A DNA stretch of 64,000 bases, from NCBI GenBank assembly GCA_951230915.1, contig OX579635.1:44702001-44766000 (forward strand), given 5' to 3'. The notes under the pieces are model-generated. The model was given only the letters and a program-made list of their open reading frames with translations. It was not told where the DNA came from and did no database searches. Of the stretch, positions 44,031 to 54,213 are shown in pieces. This DNA comes from Antitrichia curtipendula. Lineage: Eukaryota > Streptophyta > Bryopsida > Hypnales > Leucodontaceae. The translations under genes and the position numbers were made by a program. Position 1 is the stretch's first letter. Every line of letters begins with the position of its first letter.

Positions 44031-46381
44031 GTATAATGCTCTCTTATATGTACTAATTAAAATACAAATTATATTCCCCCTAAATTAGTACATTCTTCAA
44101 AAATAAGTTTAAAATGTATTATAAAATTTAAAATCATAGGAATCTGCCTTAAATCCTTAAAAATCCATTCTATGACTTTTAAGCTTTGAAGGAATTTCTA
44201 AATCATTTTTTTGATCCAAAAACAATCAAGTCAACCACATACTTTAGATAGTTGTTGCACATTGTCCATGGCCCACCTTTACAAAATTTAAAAACCATTA
44301 ACAACATATATTTTAAAAACATTTAAAATTTTAAAAACTACATATTGAACTTGTATAAGTGCTATATAGAGATTTTTATAGAATCAAAGGAATAAATACC
44401 TTTAGCTAATCTTAACCTAAAACACCCACAAAATAGAAAGTGGTTGATGACTTTTGAGAAACAAAGATTGCACATATTCATTTAGAAATCTAATAAGTTT
44501 TGGTTGATTGCCTTTGTTATAGGGGCCAAGATTAAATAATGTATAATTTATCATACAAGCCATTATTTAATTGTAATATACTGAATATAGATGTTCAAAA
44601 ACAATCCACAAATAATTTAATATTTTAATATTTTATAATTATGATTTTATTTTTTACTATTGTCATTCAATAATGATATTTGTGTTTTAAAATAAATCCT
44701 TCATACAAATGTTACTAGACAGTATATAAGTCTAGGATCTTAAGCCCACAAGCCTAAGACCTAACACCTATGTTATCAATACCTTTCATGGTTATATGAT
44801 ACATGTATTATAATGCTTATATTATAGGTACTTATGTTATAGGCACCTTCTATGGTTATATAGTACCTATGTTCTTAACACCTTTCTTGATTATAAGATA
44901 CTTATGTTATAGATACCTTCTATATTTATAGAATACTTGTGTTATGGGCATCATCCCTTCAGTGGTTGTAAACTTACATCTAAGTTCAAAGTTTATAGGC
45001 TAATATGTCTAGGCTCATACACTAATGTCATTGCCAAAATATTTGCATAACACAAATTTCAAAATACTTGAATTTCAGTTCATATATAACAAACCATAGA
45101 TATAGCATATATCATTTGAAATTGTCAAAAGAATCCTATAATGTTAATTATAGCAAAAATATTTAAATGTATTAAATTAAAAAAGTTACATTTAATTTTT
45201 AATAAATATTTTTTTTCATAAAATATGGAGGTCAAATTCTAAAAATTGTAGTGAAAGTAGGTCTTAAACTAAATATAACAACACTCTGAAATTTGTGGTT
45301 AGTTTAGAAGATTGATTTTAAAATATTTAAAAATCATTTAAATGCTTCATGATAAGGATCCAATATATAGTAACATGAGAAGAAACTAGTTTTTTTCCCC
45401 TTGAATAGCAAAAAACAAAGAATTGGAGATCACACTCTTTTGGAATCTAAAATGAATTTTTTTTGAGTTTCATTCCTAATTTTGATTCTACCAATGAGAG
45501 TTCATGAGCATGCCACATGTAAGACTAGGGATTGTAATTCAAGACAAAAACCATGAGTTTAGAGCTTAAGTCAAGATGAAGTGGCGGACTACTATGCATT
45601 TATTTTTAGGGATCACAATTTAAACTCAACTCGCAATTCCAATCCAAGTCCAGATTTCTATAGTGCCAAATAAGAATCAAATTTTGAAATTTATTAGATT
45701 TTAGAATTTGGATGACCATTTCCTTCAATTTTGAAAGAATTATAAAACATGTCATATGAGACAATTTTTATATTTGTACTTTTATGTTATTGATTGACTC
45801 ATATTTGTGTTATTGATTAAATTTTGAATCCAAATTAGTAAATCTCCTAATAATTTTGATAATGTTTTGGACTGTTATTGTGTAAGGCAAAACATACCGG
45901 ATTTAGTCCAAGACTGATCCAATTTGCATTCTACAAAACTATCCTAATTCCATCCCTGTTCAAAATCTCATTTATTTTTGTCAAAGTGAGAATGAAAGTA
46001 AAAAGGTCATTTTGTATTTGATTATAGTTTTTGTTTAGAATGTTCATGGCCCCTACCTATGGAAAGTTTTGTGTTTCTATAAAACACACTATGAAAATTC
46101 CTTTAATTTTTTCATAAAAATTATATTTTATATTGAAAAATATTTGTGCAATATTATTTGCAATGATATTTGTTAAATCTACTTAAAGAATAGTCTTTCT
46201 ATAAATAAATAAAAAGTGTGACTAGCATTCTTTAAGTTTTTTAGAATTTTTAAATGGATGGTAATAGATGTATTCATCTATCATTCTTTAGCCATTGTAA
46301 GATTGCATTATCAAAGAATGGAATTCAATATTACATTCTAACATTATTTGTAAAGATTAGATAGTTCTTTGTGATTAAATT
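44031..46381. other. Gene-free AT-rich stretch
   Basis: Apart from the 35-bp tandem repeat, no features were recognised. No long frame is present. Confidence 0.35.
44766..44950. repeat. 35-bp tandem repeat, about four to five copies
   Basis: The phrase CTTATGTTATAGGCACCTTC with variants recurs at about 44830, 44866, 44901 and 44936 (period 35-36 bp), preceded by a more diverged unit at 44767. The units are A/T-rich and carry no reading frame. Confidence 0.6.
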
Positions 46382-46385
46382 TTAA

Positions 46386-46967
46386 CCCCTAAAGCCCCAA
46401 AGGTGTTTTCTGCCAAAAACCACTCAAAACTACCACTTCTGTTGTATTCACTTAAGGAAACCAATTATTTTTGTTTTTTTTGGAATTTAATTGTAGGATC
46501 TTATAATTAACTTGTCTGAGATCATGTAGTAAAAAATTCATCAAATTTCACTGTACGGATTAGAAGATATTAGCATTCAAAGTTGAACAAAAAGATTTTT
46601 TTCCAAGAAGATGCTTAAATTGCCCAAAAAACTAAGATTGTCCATAACTTTCTCATCCCTAGTCCAAATAGAATGAACAAAAGCTTCATGTATAGGTAAA
46701 AACATAATATTTTAGAAAAAAAATTCAAAAAAAATTATTTTGACTTTTTGTAATTTTGGGGGGGCTGCCCAACAATCTCCATTTCTTGCTCATTGTGCTA
46801 TAACTTTTTCATCCGGCTTCCGATTGAAACAAAAATTATGTATACACAAAGCTCTTGCAAAGCTACACAACCTCAAATAATCTCAAAAAAATTCACTTCA
46901 AATTGAGACAATAGGAACCTACCCGGACCCAAATTGTCCCCCGAGGGGACAAGCAGGGCTTTAGGGA
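46386..46967. mobile_element. TTAA-flanked element, third family member
   Basis: 582 bp between TTAA (46382-46385) and TTAA (46968-46971). The ends are CCCCTAAAGCCC and GGGCTTTAGGGA, inverted repeats with the outermost base altered at the right. The interior shares the GATCTTATAATTAACTTG and AAGATATTAGCATTC blocks with the longer copies. It is shorter, probably through internal deletion or divergence. Confidence 0.68.
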
Positions 46968-46971
46968 TTAA

Positions 46972-48651
46972 TAAACATTCTTCTTCTCTAAAAGAATATA
47001 TTGACTCTTATTACATAATCAATGGAAAAATAACATGCAAGCTTAAAAATATTATATAAAAATATTATATTTTGACATTTCATAAGAATTCTTTGATGCA
47101 GTGGTGAGCCACTAAAATATGTTGTGAATGTTTTCCTTGTTGAGTGATAGTTACATAAACACATGATGAAATGATCATACCAAATTCCTTTGACTATTTT
47201 TTGAGAGTATTCTTAAAAACTTCTGTCTCTAATTCTAAAAGGTTCAAAATCCTTGAATTTTTTGAATTTTGGACACGTTCCTCTAATGTCAAATTTTACT
47301 TGAAATTTTGTCAAATTTTTTTTGGAAGTTAGAGAATTTACTATCTTTAATGGAATATAATTTTTTATTTCATTTGGTACCTTAGAAAAAAAATTGTGCC
47401 CTTGTAAGAAAAAAATGCTATGCTTCAGACAACTAAAAAAATCAAAAAAATCAATCAATCATTATATATATGTGTCTTTTTTGAAAAAGTTTAATTCATT
47501 CTACTAGGATAAGAAATGGAAAATTCATGAAGTACCTTGTTTTGCAGGCAATTAGAGAATCTTCCTAAAAATTAATTTATATGATTTGTTTTTGAATTCA
47601 ACTTGGAATTCAATTTTCACAAATTTTAAAATCAAAACATCTATAGGATGTAGATTATTTGATTCAATAATTTGATCATTTGGATTGTCATATTTAAATT
47701 TCATTTTAGAACTATTAATAATAGAGTTTTCTTTTCATCTTAAACAGTTATACCTACTTTCATTTATCAATTTTGTTAGAATGGAAATTATTAATTATTT
47801 TTTGAATATTTTTTGAATATTTTCAACTTAATTCCCTACCATGAGCATAGTAGAATGTGGAAAAAAATACTTTTTTTATACCTTTATCAAACATAAACAT
47901 CTGACAATCTAAACTCTAAAGTAATTTTCAAATTTCAAATGCTTTGTAAACTTAAAAAAATTGCCATAGCTAATTGCGGAATAGTAATTTAAAAAAAAAT
48001 TACTAATTCTATAAAAACTATTTTGTGGTATGAATAACACACTTGCATAAAATAAAAAATTTTAAATCTTTAAATATTTTTTAATTTTTTAATAACTTAA
48101 TTAAATTTAATAGTGAATTTTTTTATACAAATATAATGTTTTTAAATGTTTTAGTAAGTGGAATGCAAATTATTTTTTAAAAATTCTAAGAAAAATTTTA
48201 AAAAATTTTAAATTTCATTCAGTAAAATATTACTACTCCAAATTTTCATAATTTTTTTGTTTTACTCCAAATATCTCTATAAAATGAAAAAATTTGAGAA
48301 TGTATAAATATTTTTACATTTATTTTCATGATTTTGGGAGATTTTGGAAGCAAATATAAGAAATATTTAGTTAGTAATATTTTGCTCCCAAAAAACTTAA
48401 AATTTGTAAAATTCTTACCCAAAAATTCTAAAAAAGAATTTTCATTCTACTTAAAGATTTTGAAAAAAAAAAATTGTTTAAAAGTTTTTTTCACTATTAA
48501 ATTTGATTAGATTATTAAAAATTAATTATAAACAAATGTGTTGTTTATGATTCAATATGTCCATAATCTATTGAAAAATCTAAATTCTCAATTAGTTATG
48601 GCAATTTTTGAAGTGTATGAATGCTTATTAGAGTCACTATTCACTCATATA
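46972..48651. other. Gene-free, very AT-rich stretch
   Basis: Long A/T runs dominate. Frames at 47213-47458 (-) and 48328-48510 (+) are low-complexity and not convincing. Confidence 0.4.
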
Positions 48652-48943
48652 TGGAGAATTTCATTAAAATGGCACCATTCCACAAATTTGGCAGTTTTTA
48701 AAGTTCAGACTAGGCAATTTGAAATATACACCTATCCTATATGTCTAAAATCTATACCATTTCTAGATGTTTCAAATCTATACCAATTCTAGATGACTCT
48801 TTCATGGTTCAAACTGTCGGTTTGAAATCTATATTAATTCTAAATTTCTGAATCTAAACTTGTCCTAAATGGCACTTTTACGGTTCAGATAAGACAGTCT
48901 AAAAATGGCATACGGAACATTGCCATTTTACCAAAATTTCCCA
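48652..48943. mobile_element. MITE of the TGG-AATTT-TTAAAATGGC family
   Basis: 292 bp with ends TGGAGAATTTCATTAAAATG and CATTTTACCAAAATTTCCCA. TATA occurs on both sides. The interior contains repeated GTTCAGAC/CTATACC-type words shared with 2409-3137 and 56936-57253. Confidence 0.65.
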
Positions 48944-49230
48944 TATATATAATCACAATGTATGTATTTTTTTTCACACATTCTCATACACATCTTGTGC
49001 AAGTTTTTATGGTTGAATTTGCAAAAATAGTATTTTTCTATATTCAAAGGTCTAACTTTGCACTAGGAATGGCAGTTTTGGAGTGGTTGTTGGTGAAATT
49101 TAGATATAATCCTTTAGTAATTAATATTTAAGGGTTAAAAGGTTGGACACTTCTTTACAACCTGCATGTGAAAGAAAGAAAGAAATGTTTGATTTGGTTA
49201 AGTGAAACAAGGTGAGAATGAAAACACATG

Positions 49231-49549
49231 TAGAGAATTTTGTTAAAATGGCGATATTCCATATACCATGTTGAGACCGCATGGTCTAAACCATCAAAGT
49301 GCCATCTAGGACAAGTATAAGTTTCAAACCTTGCAGTCTAAACCATAAAAGTGCCATCTAGGGCAAATATAAGTTTCAAACCTTGCAATCTAAACCATAA
49401 AAGTGCCATCTAGGACAAGTATAAGTTTCAAACCTTGCGGTCTAAACCATAAAAGTGCCATCTAGGGCTTGTATAGATCCAAATTGCACAATCTAAATCG
49501 TAAAAGTGTCAAAGTTTGCGGAATGGCGCCATTTTAACGAAATTCCCCA
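49231..49549. mobile_element. MITE of the same family with internal tandem repeats
   Basis: The left end reads TAGAGAATTTTGTTAAAATG, and the right end ends GCCATTTTAACGAAATTCCCCA. CACAT is present at both flanks, possibly by chance. Most of the interior is a 52-bp tandem array. Confidence 0.6.
49283..49500. repeat. 52-bp tandem repeat, about four copies
   Basis: Landmark GTTTCAAACCTTGC occurs at 49321, 49373 and 49425, exactly 52 bp apart, and each unit contains TCTAAACCATAAAAGTGCCA and TCTAGG. The first and last units are partial. The array lies wholly inside the MITE and appears to have grown by duplicating its subterminal sequence. Confidence 0.8.
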
Positions 49550-50259
49550 CACATTGACCAACATTATTTCATTTATTTGCAATACAGTGTGAATTATTGA
49601 GCTGGTATATGAAGCTAAATACTGCGATTCTGGAGCTGATATTATTGAGCTTTTGAATCAATACAGATGCTACCCAATATCGATGCAGGTCAGGTCAGGT
49701 ATCATGACAGACTTTGAAAAGTCTACGAAGGTGGATTGAAGATACAACAATATTGAGGAACATGCAAGTTATAATTTAATTACAATTTCATTATAATATC
49801 CCTTTGCCTCGGAGAGTTGCTCGGAACTGGCAGGCAAAGGGTATCGATGCACCCAATAAAGCAGCAGCAGAATGTTTTCTGCAGAGTATGGCTTTGAATT
49901 TGCACATGCCTCACAAGGATCATGCTTCTGCTTGACACGGCAATTAGTGTAGCACAGTTACAGACTACATTTCTCTAGACCATAATTTCTGAATTTCAGT
50001 AGAGTCGACCTGTTGAAATTTTTATTCTATGAGTGAGCCAAATTTGGATGGAATGGAAGCTTCAAATAAGGCGTCAGCTTCAAACTCCACTAGGAGGCAC
50101 CAATGGTCCAATATCTGAAGGAGAAGCCATTGAATTCGTCAAACTAGGAAGTGATGATTCACTTTACAAACCAAATCCATAAGTTAGATGTAACTTATCA
50201 AGTACTCAAACATTGGCCGAGAAGCTTGCGTTATCATTTGTGCAGTTATGAAATGATTA
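49550..50259. other. Gene-free stretch
   Basis: No coding sequence or repeat structure was supported. Confidence 0.35.
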
Positions 50260-51157
50260 CAGGGTCATTGCACGAAACACTTGTACTATTTGTTGCGTTT
50301 TGCCTTTTTGGTCAGTCAGTACTATAGGTACTATTAGTACTGTGAGTACTATAGCTGTGTGGAAGAAGAAATCTGGGCCGTTAATCTTTCTGATGATCTT
50401 CTGCGCCGCTACCACATGTACGTCCGTGATTGGATGATAGGGACGGATGGTGAGGTCTATTCGTCCGAGGGGGGGGGGCTTGGATGCAATCCAGGTAGCA
50501 ATGACTGAGAAATTCACGCCAACTGCCATCCACGTCAAAGACTATCATCCAAAGTGGGCCCCCACCAGTACTATTGAGTACCACGGGGAACCTTACAATA
50601 CTATTTTTTGGCAGAGACTTCAATTTCCCCTGGAAAATAGGCTGTTGACATTTATATTTTTTTAAATTACAAAAAAGGCTTAAAAAAATAAGGTAAAAAA
50701 TGGCCATTTTGGAGAACTTAGAAGAGAAAGGTAATCTTCAAGAAAATTATGAATTATGAAATTCTACTCTCCGGAAATGCATGCTCATTGAAGCACACTT
50801 TAGGGCAAACCAGAAGACAATGGAAGCAAGGATTTTTGAATCCCTCTCGGCAGAAGGTGTATGTTGCTTATAGGAAGAGGCTCACCAAAGCTCTAGTCAA
50901 AATTCCCTATTCTGGGCTCTCAATAGTACTAAAACCCCCCAAAATGGAAAGTGTGACAAATTAAGAAAAATCAGTCTTAAATGCTAAACTAATTTGAAAA
51001 AAATTGAAAAAATTTGAGCATGTTGAAAATCCCCAGTACAACCTTCGCCTTGAATTTTGTATTCATTGGTTCATTTTTCAAAAACTTATGGCACAAAATC
51101 ACTTTCACTTGCAACATGTGACGGAAAATAATACAAGTGTTTCGTGCAATGACCCTA
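50260..51157. mobile_element. 898-bp TIR element with ~31-bp ends
   Basis: CAGGGTCATTGCACGAAACA at the left is complemented by TGTTTCGTGCAATGACCCTA at the right, and pairing extends about 10 bp further inward with one mismatch. The CAGGG start is hAT-like, but no 8-bp flanking duplication was seen. Short interior frames (50381-50707 minus, 50447-50665 plus) are unrecognised. Confidence 0.65.
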
Positions 51158-52428
51158 CATCTGTTTAAAACTATTGCTAAAAGATAAATATGTTAATAAT
51201 AAATAAATAAAAACAAGTCCCAACACCAAGGGGGAAGTGCACAAGGAAGTAAGCTTACAATACAGTACAAAAGCAAGATGTAATTGCATTCAGGACCAAT
51301 GCAGACAGTAAAAGAAAGTAGAGTTCCCAAACGATGTACGTTGCAGTACTTGAGACATCTTCAATTCACCACAAAAAACGTCTGCACACCAAGCATGAAG
51401 AAACCCGCCTCAGTCGTACACAAATCAGCTAATGAATTAGCAACTACAATTGCCATGATTGATGATTGTTGTTCCCAAAGCCAACGACCATCAATCCAAT
51501 GATGCAATCCATCTTCAAAACCAGACACACAATCTATTTAATTTGGGCTGCAGTAGTGCAGTCTATTCTAATCCCAGATTCTCTGGCTCAATCAGGCTTG
51601 GGTAACATCACACTCCGCATGCATTTTACACACCAACATGATCAGTTAATCTATAAAAGAAGCCAGGAAACAAAATGCCTCATTCTGATGTTCACCACTT
51701 TCAGTTGGCCTCTGTCAAACTCTAAGTTTTTCAGTTCCCAAAACGAGTTATCATTAATCAGATTCATCATCAGTATGCCAGAGCAAAGCAGTACCTAAGA
51801 AGACACAAAAATCTGTTAGACATGGGAGCCCAGCAATTCACTTGCCCACATTCTGTGCTCCATTAGGTTTGTTATGTGCAATGATGCAGACTTCCGTTTT
51901 TGCAAACCAGCATGATCAGTCCATTTAAAAAGAAGTCAGGAAACCAAATGCCTCAATTCCGGTATTCATCTTTGGGCCTCTCTCAAACTCTGTTTTTTCA
52001 ATCCCCAAAGCCATCATTCCAATACAATTCACCATGCCAGAGCACATCAGAATAGAAGGTAGAAGACACAGAATCTGTTAAGCTTGGGCTGTGGTCTACT
52101 AGCCCAAATTCTCAGGCTCAATGAGGCTGCTGCATATGTACAACAACGCGGGCATACGTTTTCGCACACCCACATGATCAGTGAATCGTATTCTAATAAG
52201 CAGCCAGGAAAAAGCATGCCTCCCATTTTGAATCGGCCTCAGTTAGAGCCTCTGATTTCTCTCAACACCCGCTGCACCTCTACTCTGCAAATTACGATTA
52301 ATTCCGGTGCCTGCCTAATCCACACCAAGCCTTACTGGTACACTTTTGTACAGAAACTTTAATTTCGCCTAGAGCTACCCCCATAGACCGCCTCCTCGCA
52401 ATTGAAGTCGCCAGGGCCACCACAAGGG
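51158..52428. other. 3' flank of the GRAS gene
   Basis: Bases about 51480-51790 and 51800-52110 and 52110-52300 share repeated phrases such as CCAACATGATCAGT/CCAGCATGATCAGT/CCCACATGATCAGT and AAGCCAGGAAACAAAATGCC, about 290 bp apart, suggesting three diverged tandem units. The part nearest 52428 should be the GRAS 3' untranslated region. Confidence 0.45.
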
Positions 52429-54213
52429 TTAGCAGCTCCACGACGACACGGCCATGACGGGCGTCTCCTGCCACCCCATGATGAGCGCCCCGCACTCTTC
52501 CGAAAGTTTGTAAGGGGTTGCATGATCCCCACTCGCAAAGTACGCCAGCAGCAGCTGCGCTTGCTGCACAGAATACGAACTCAAAGGCTTGCTTCGAAAC
52601 CCACATTTCGTCAGCACCTGCTCCCACGTTTCGGATTTCAAAGCATGGCCATCCTCCTGCGCAACAATGCCTCGAATCTCAGCAAAACAAGTAGTATTCT
52701 CAATCCGAAACCTGTCGGAACTGTCACGCGCCAGGGACCCTTCCAGTGCGTCGAAGAGCGCGCAGTAGTAGTGCAGCGCCTCCACGAATCTAGACAACAG
52801 CTTCCCCCCGTTGTGATTCGCCTCGACTTCCAGAACCGTGACGACTTCGGGATTCAAGCTCCGCAGTAACGTGAGGAGATTCTCGGTAGCCGCGGTGGTG
52901 AGCGTGTGCAGAACGTGCGAGCAGTTCACCGCGAGCGCTGCGTCCGTCGCGAGGTCGAGGTCTTGGATGGTGAGTGTTTGAAGAGGCGCAAGCACGATGG
53001 TGAACTCGAAGGGGACGTCGAGCGCGTACGCGAATTCAGTTAAACGACGTTGGGTAAACTCCAACGCGGGCGCATTCGTCCCCACGGCCGTGAGGTGGAA
53101 GCGGGGTGACCCGCCTGGTCGCATGGCGAGCGTTTGGAGAAATGAAGGCCATTGTAACCCCTGCTGGATATCTAGATCCACCACGTGGATCTTGTTGTGA
53201 TACCCGACGGACTCGAAAATGGCTTGATTGGCAGTCAAGTACGTGAACTTGGAAAACGGTAGAACCTCGTAGAATGATTGGAACGCGAGCTCCTTGTCGA
53301 CGTCCGAAGGAGAAGGAGTCAGTGCTTGCGGCTCCAGGCGATCGCTGAGGGCGTCCGCGAAGTAGAGCGCAATTCGTTGCATGGGGTCTCCGTATGGGTT
53401 CGAGATGGTCTTCAAGCGCTCCAGCATGGGACGCGCGGTTTCGAAGTCTGACTCGTCGATGGCTTCCGCGCAGGCGAGGAGCAGATGCACCAGCTGCAAG
53501 CCACTGTCTAACAGCGCTTCAGTCACAACATGAATCAACTCACTAGAAGATTCTACAGCCTCGAATCCCTGCGACTTCATCATCGAGGAAAGAGACTCAT
53601 CGAGCTCCAGCAGCCGGTGCGTGTCGTGAAAACCCTCTAGAAACTGGTCCATCAAACAAAGTCCCGGGTCAGCCAACATCATGTCCGACATGGAGAACGC
53701 GCCGAGCTCGAATCCAAAGTCAATGTTTGCGTTGACGAGATGCTCAATCCCGTCTCCTAATTTCGTCACGTCCTCACTGGAGCTCGGTTGCTCACTAGAA
53801 TTGGGCTGCACGCCGTCGTTGTCATCGTCGTCGTCGCATTTGGCGAAGTCACTGAGCACAAGACCACCTTCCATGCATTCCATCCAGCTCGCAATGTCGT
53901 GATCGTTGTGCACGCTCTCGTCCGTCGAGGTCGCTGCGACATGCGAGTTGCTAGTCTCGTCGCCGGACAGACTGGGCTGGGATGACAGGGAGCCTCCCGA
54001 GGAAGAGCTGCAGGAGCGCCCGGGACTGGTCTGCAGGTCTAGGACTGACGTCGGCTCCTGGTCTTCCAACTTCACGTCGAGCTCGACTTGCGGTGCTGGA
54101 GGCGCCGCTGGCGTGACGCCCTCGTTGGGCCACTTGAGATCCGGCTTCCATCGCTTCAACACAGGGCCATCGTCCGGAGGACACGCCCTCTTGGGTAGAA
54201 TTTGGAGAGTCAT
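52429..54213 (-). CDS. GRAS-family transcription factor
   Basis: A 594-residue intronless protein; GRAS proteins are plant nuclear regulators of growth and hormone or symbiosis signalling. The N-terminal ~235 residues are disordered, with Ser-rich (68-83) and Asp-rich (127-133) runs. The GRAS domain follows: leucine-rich repeat I from LVHLLLACAEAIDES (241-255), LTANQAIFESVGYHNKIHVV with the VHIID core IHVVD (342-346), DIQQGLQWPSFLQTLA, leucine-rich repeat II (about 395-455), PFYRE (VTVLEVEANHNGG and RFVEALHYYCALFDALEG, about 458-492) and SAW (about 525-594, with W530, W581, W592). There is no DELLA or TVHYNP motif at the N-terminus, so it is not a canonical DELLA. The C-terminal half recalls LAS, SCL4/7 and DELLA-type members, and the subfamily is left unassigned. 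Start chosen at the first Met (54213), which gives MTLQILPKRACPP. Confidence 0.93.
   Translation of the reverse strand: MTLQILPKRACPPDDGPVLKRWKPDLKWPNEGVTPAAPPAPQVELDVKLEDQEPTSVLDLQTSPGRSCSSSSGGSLSSQPSLSGDETSNSHVAATSTDESVHNDHDIASWMECMEGGLVLSDFAKCDDDDDNDGVQPNSSEQPSSSEDVTKLGDGIEHLVNANIDFGFELGAFSMSDMMLADPGLCLMDQFLEGFHDTHRLLELDESLSSMMKSQGFEAVESSSELIHVVTEALLDSGLQLVHLLLACAEAIDESDFETARPMLERLKTISNPYGDPMQRIALYFADALSDRLEPQALTPSPSDVDKELAFQSFYEVLPFSKFTYLTANQAIFESVGYHNKIHVVDLDIQQGLQWPSFLQTLAMRPGGSPRFHLTAVGTNAPALEFTQRRLTEFAYALDVPFEFTIVLAPLQTLTIQDLDLATDAALAVNCSHVLHTLTTAATENLLTLLRSLNPEVVTVLEVEANHNGGKLLSRFVEALHYYCALFDALEGSLARDSSDRFRIENTTCFAEIRGIVAQEDGHALKSETWEQVLTKCGFRSKPLSSYSVQQAQLLLAYFASGDHATPYKLSEECGALIMGWQETPVMAVSSWSC

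Noticed and set aside
49283..49500. Regular 52-bp repeat considered as a CRISPR-like array
   Set aside because: Units are contiguous without variable spacers and lie inside a plant MITE.
50260..51157. hAT assignment of the CAGGGTCATTGCACG element
   Set aside because: No 8-bp duplication is present at the flanks (AATGATTA versus CATCTGTT), so only a generic TIR element is claimed.
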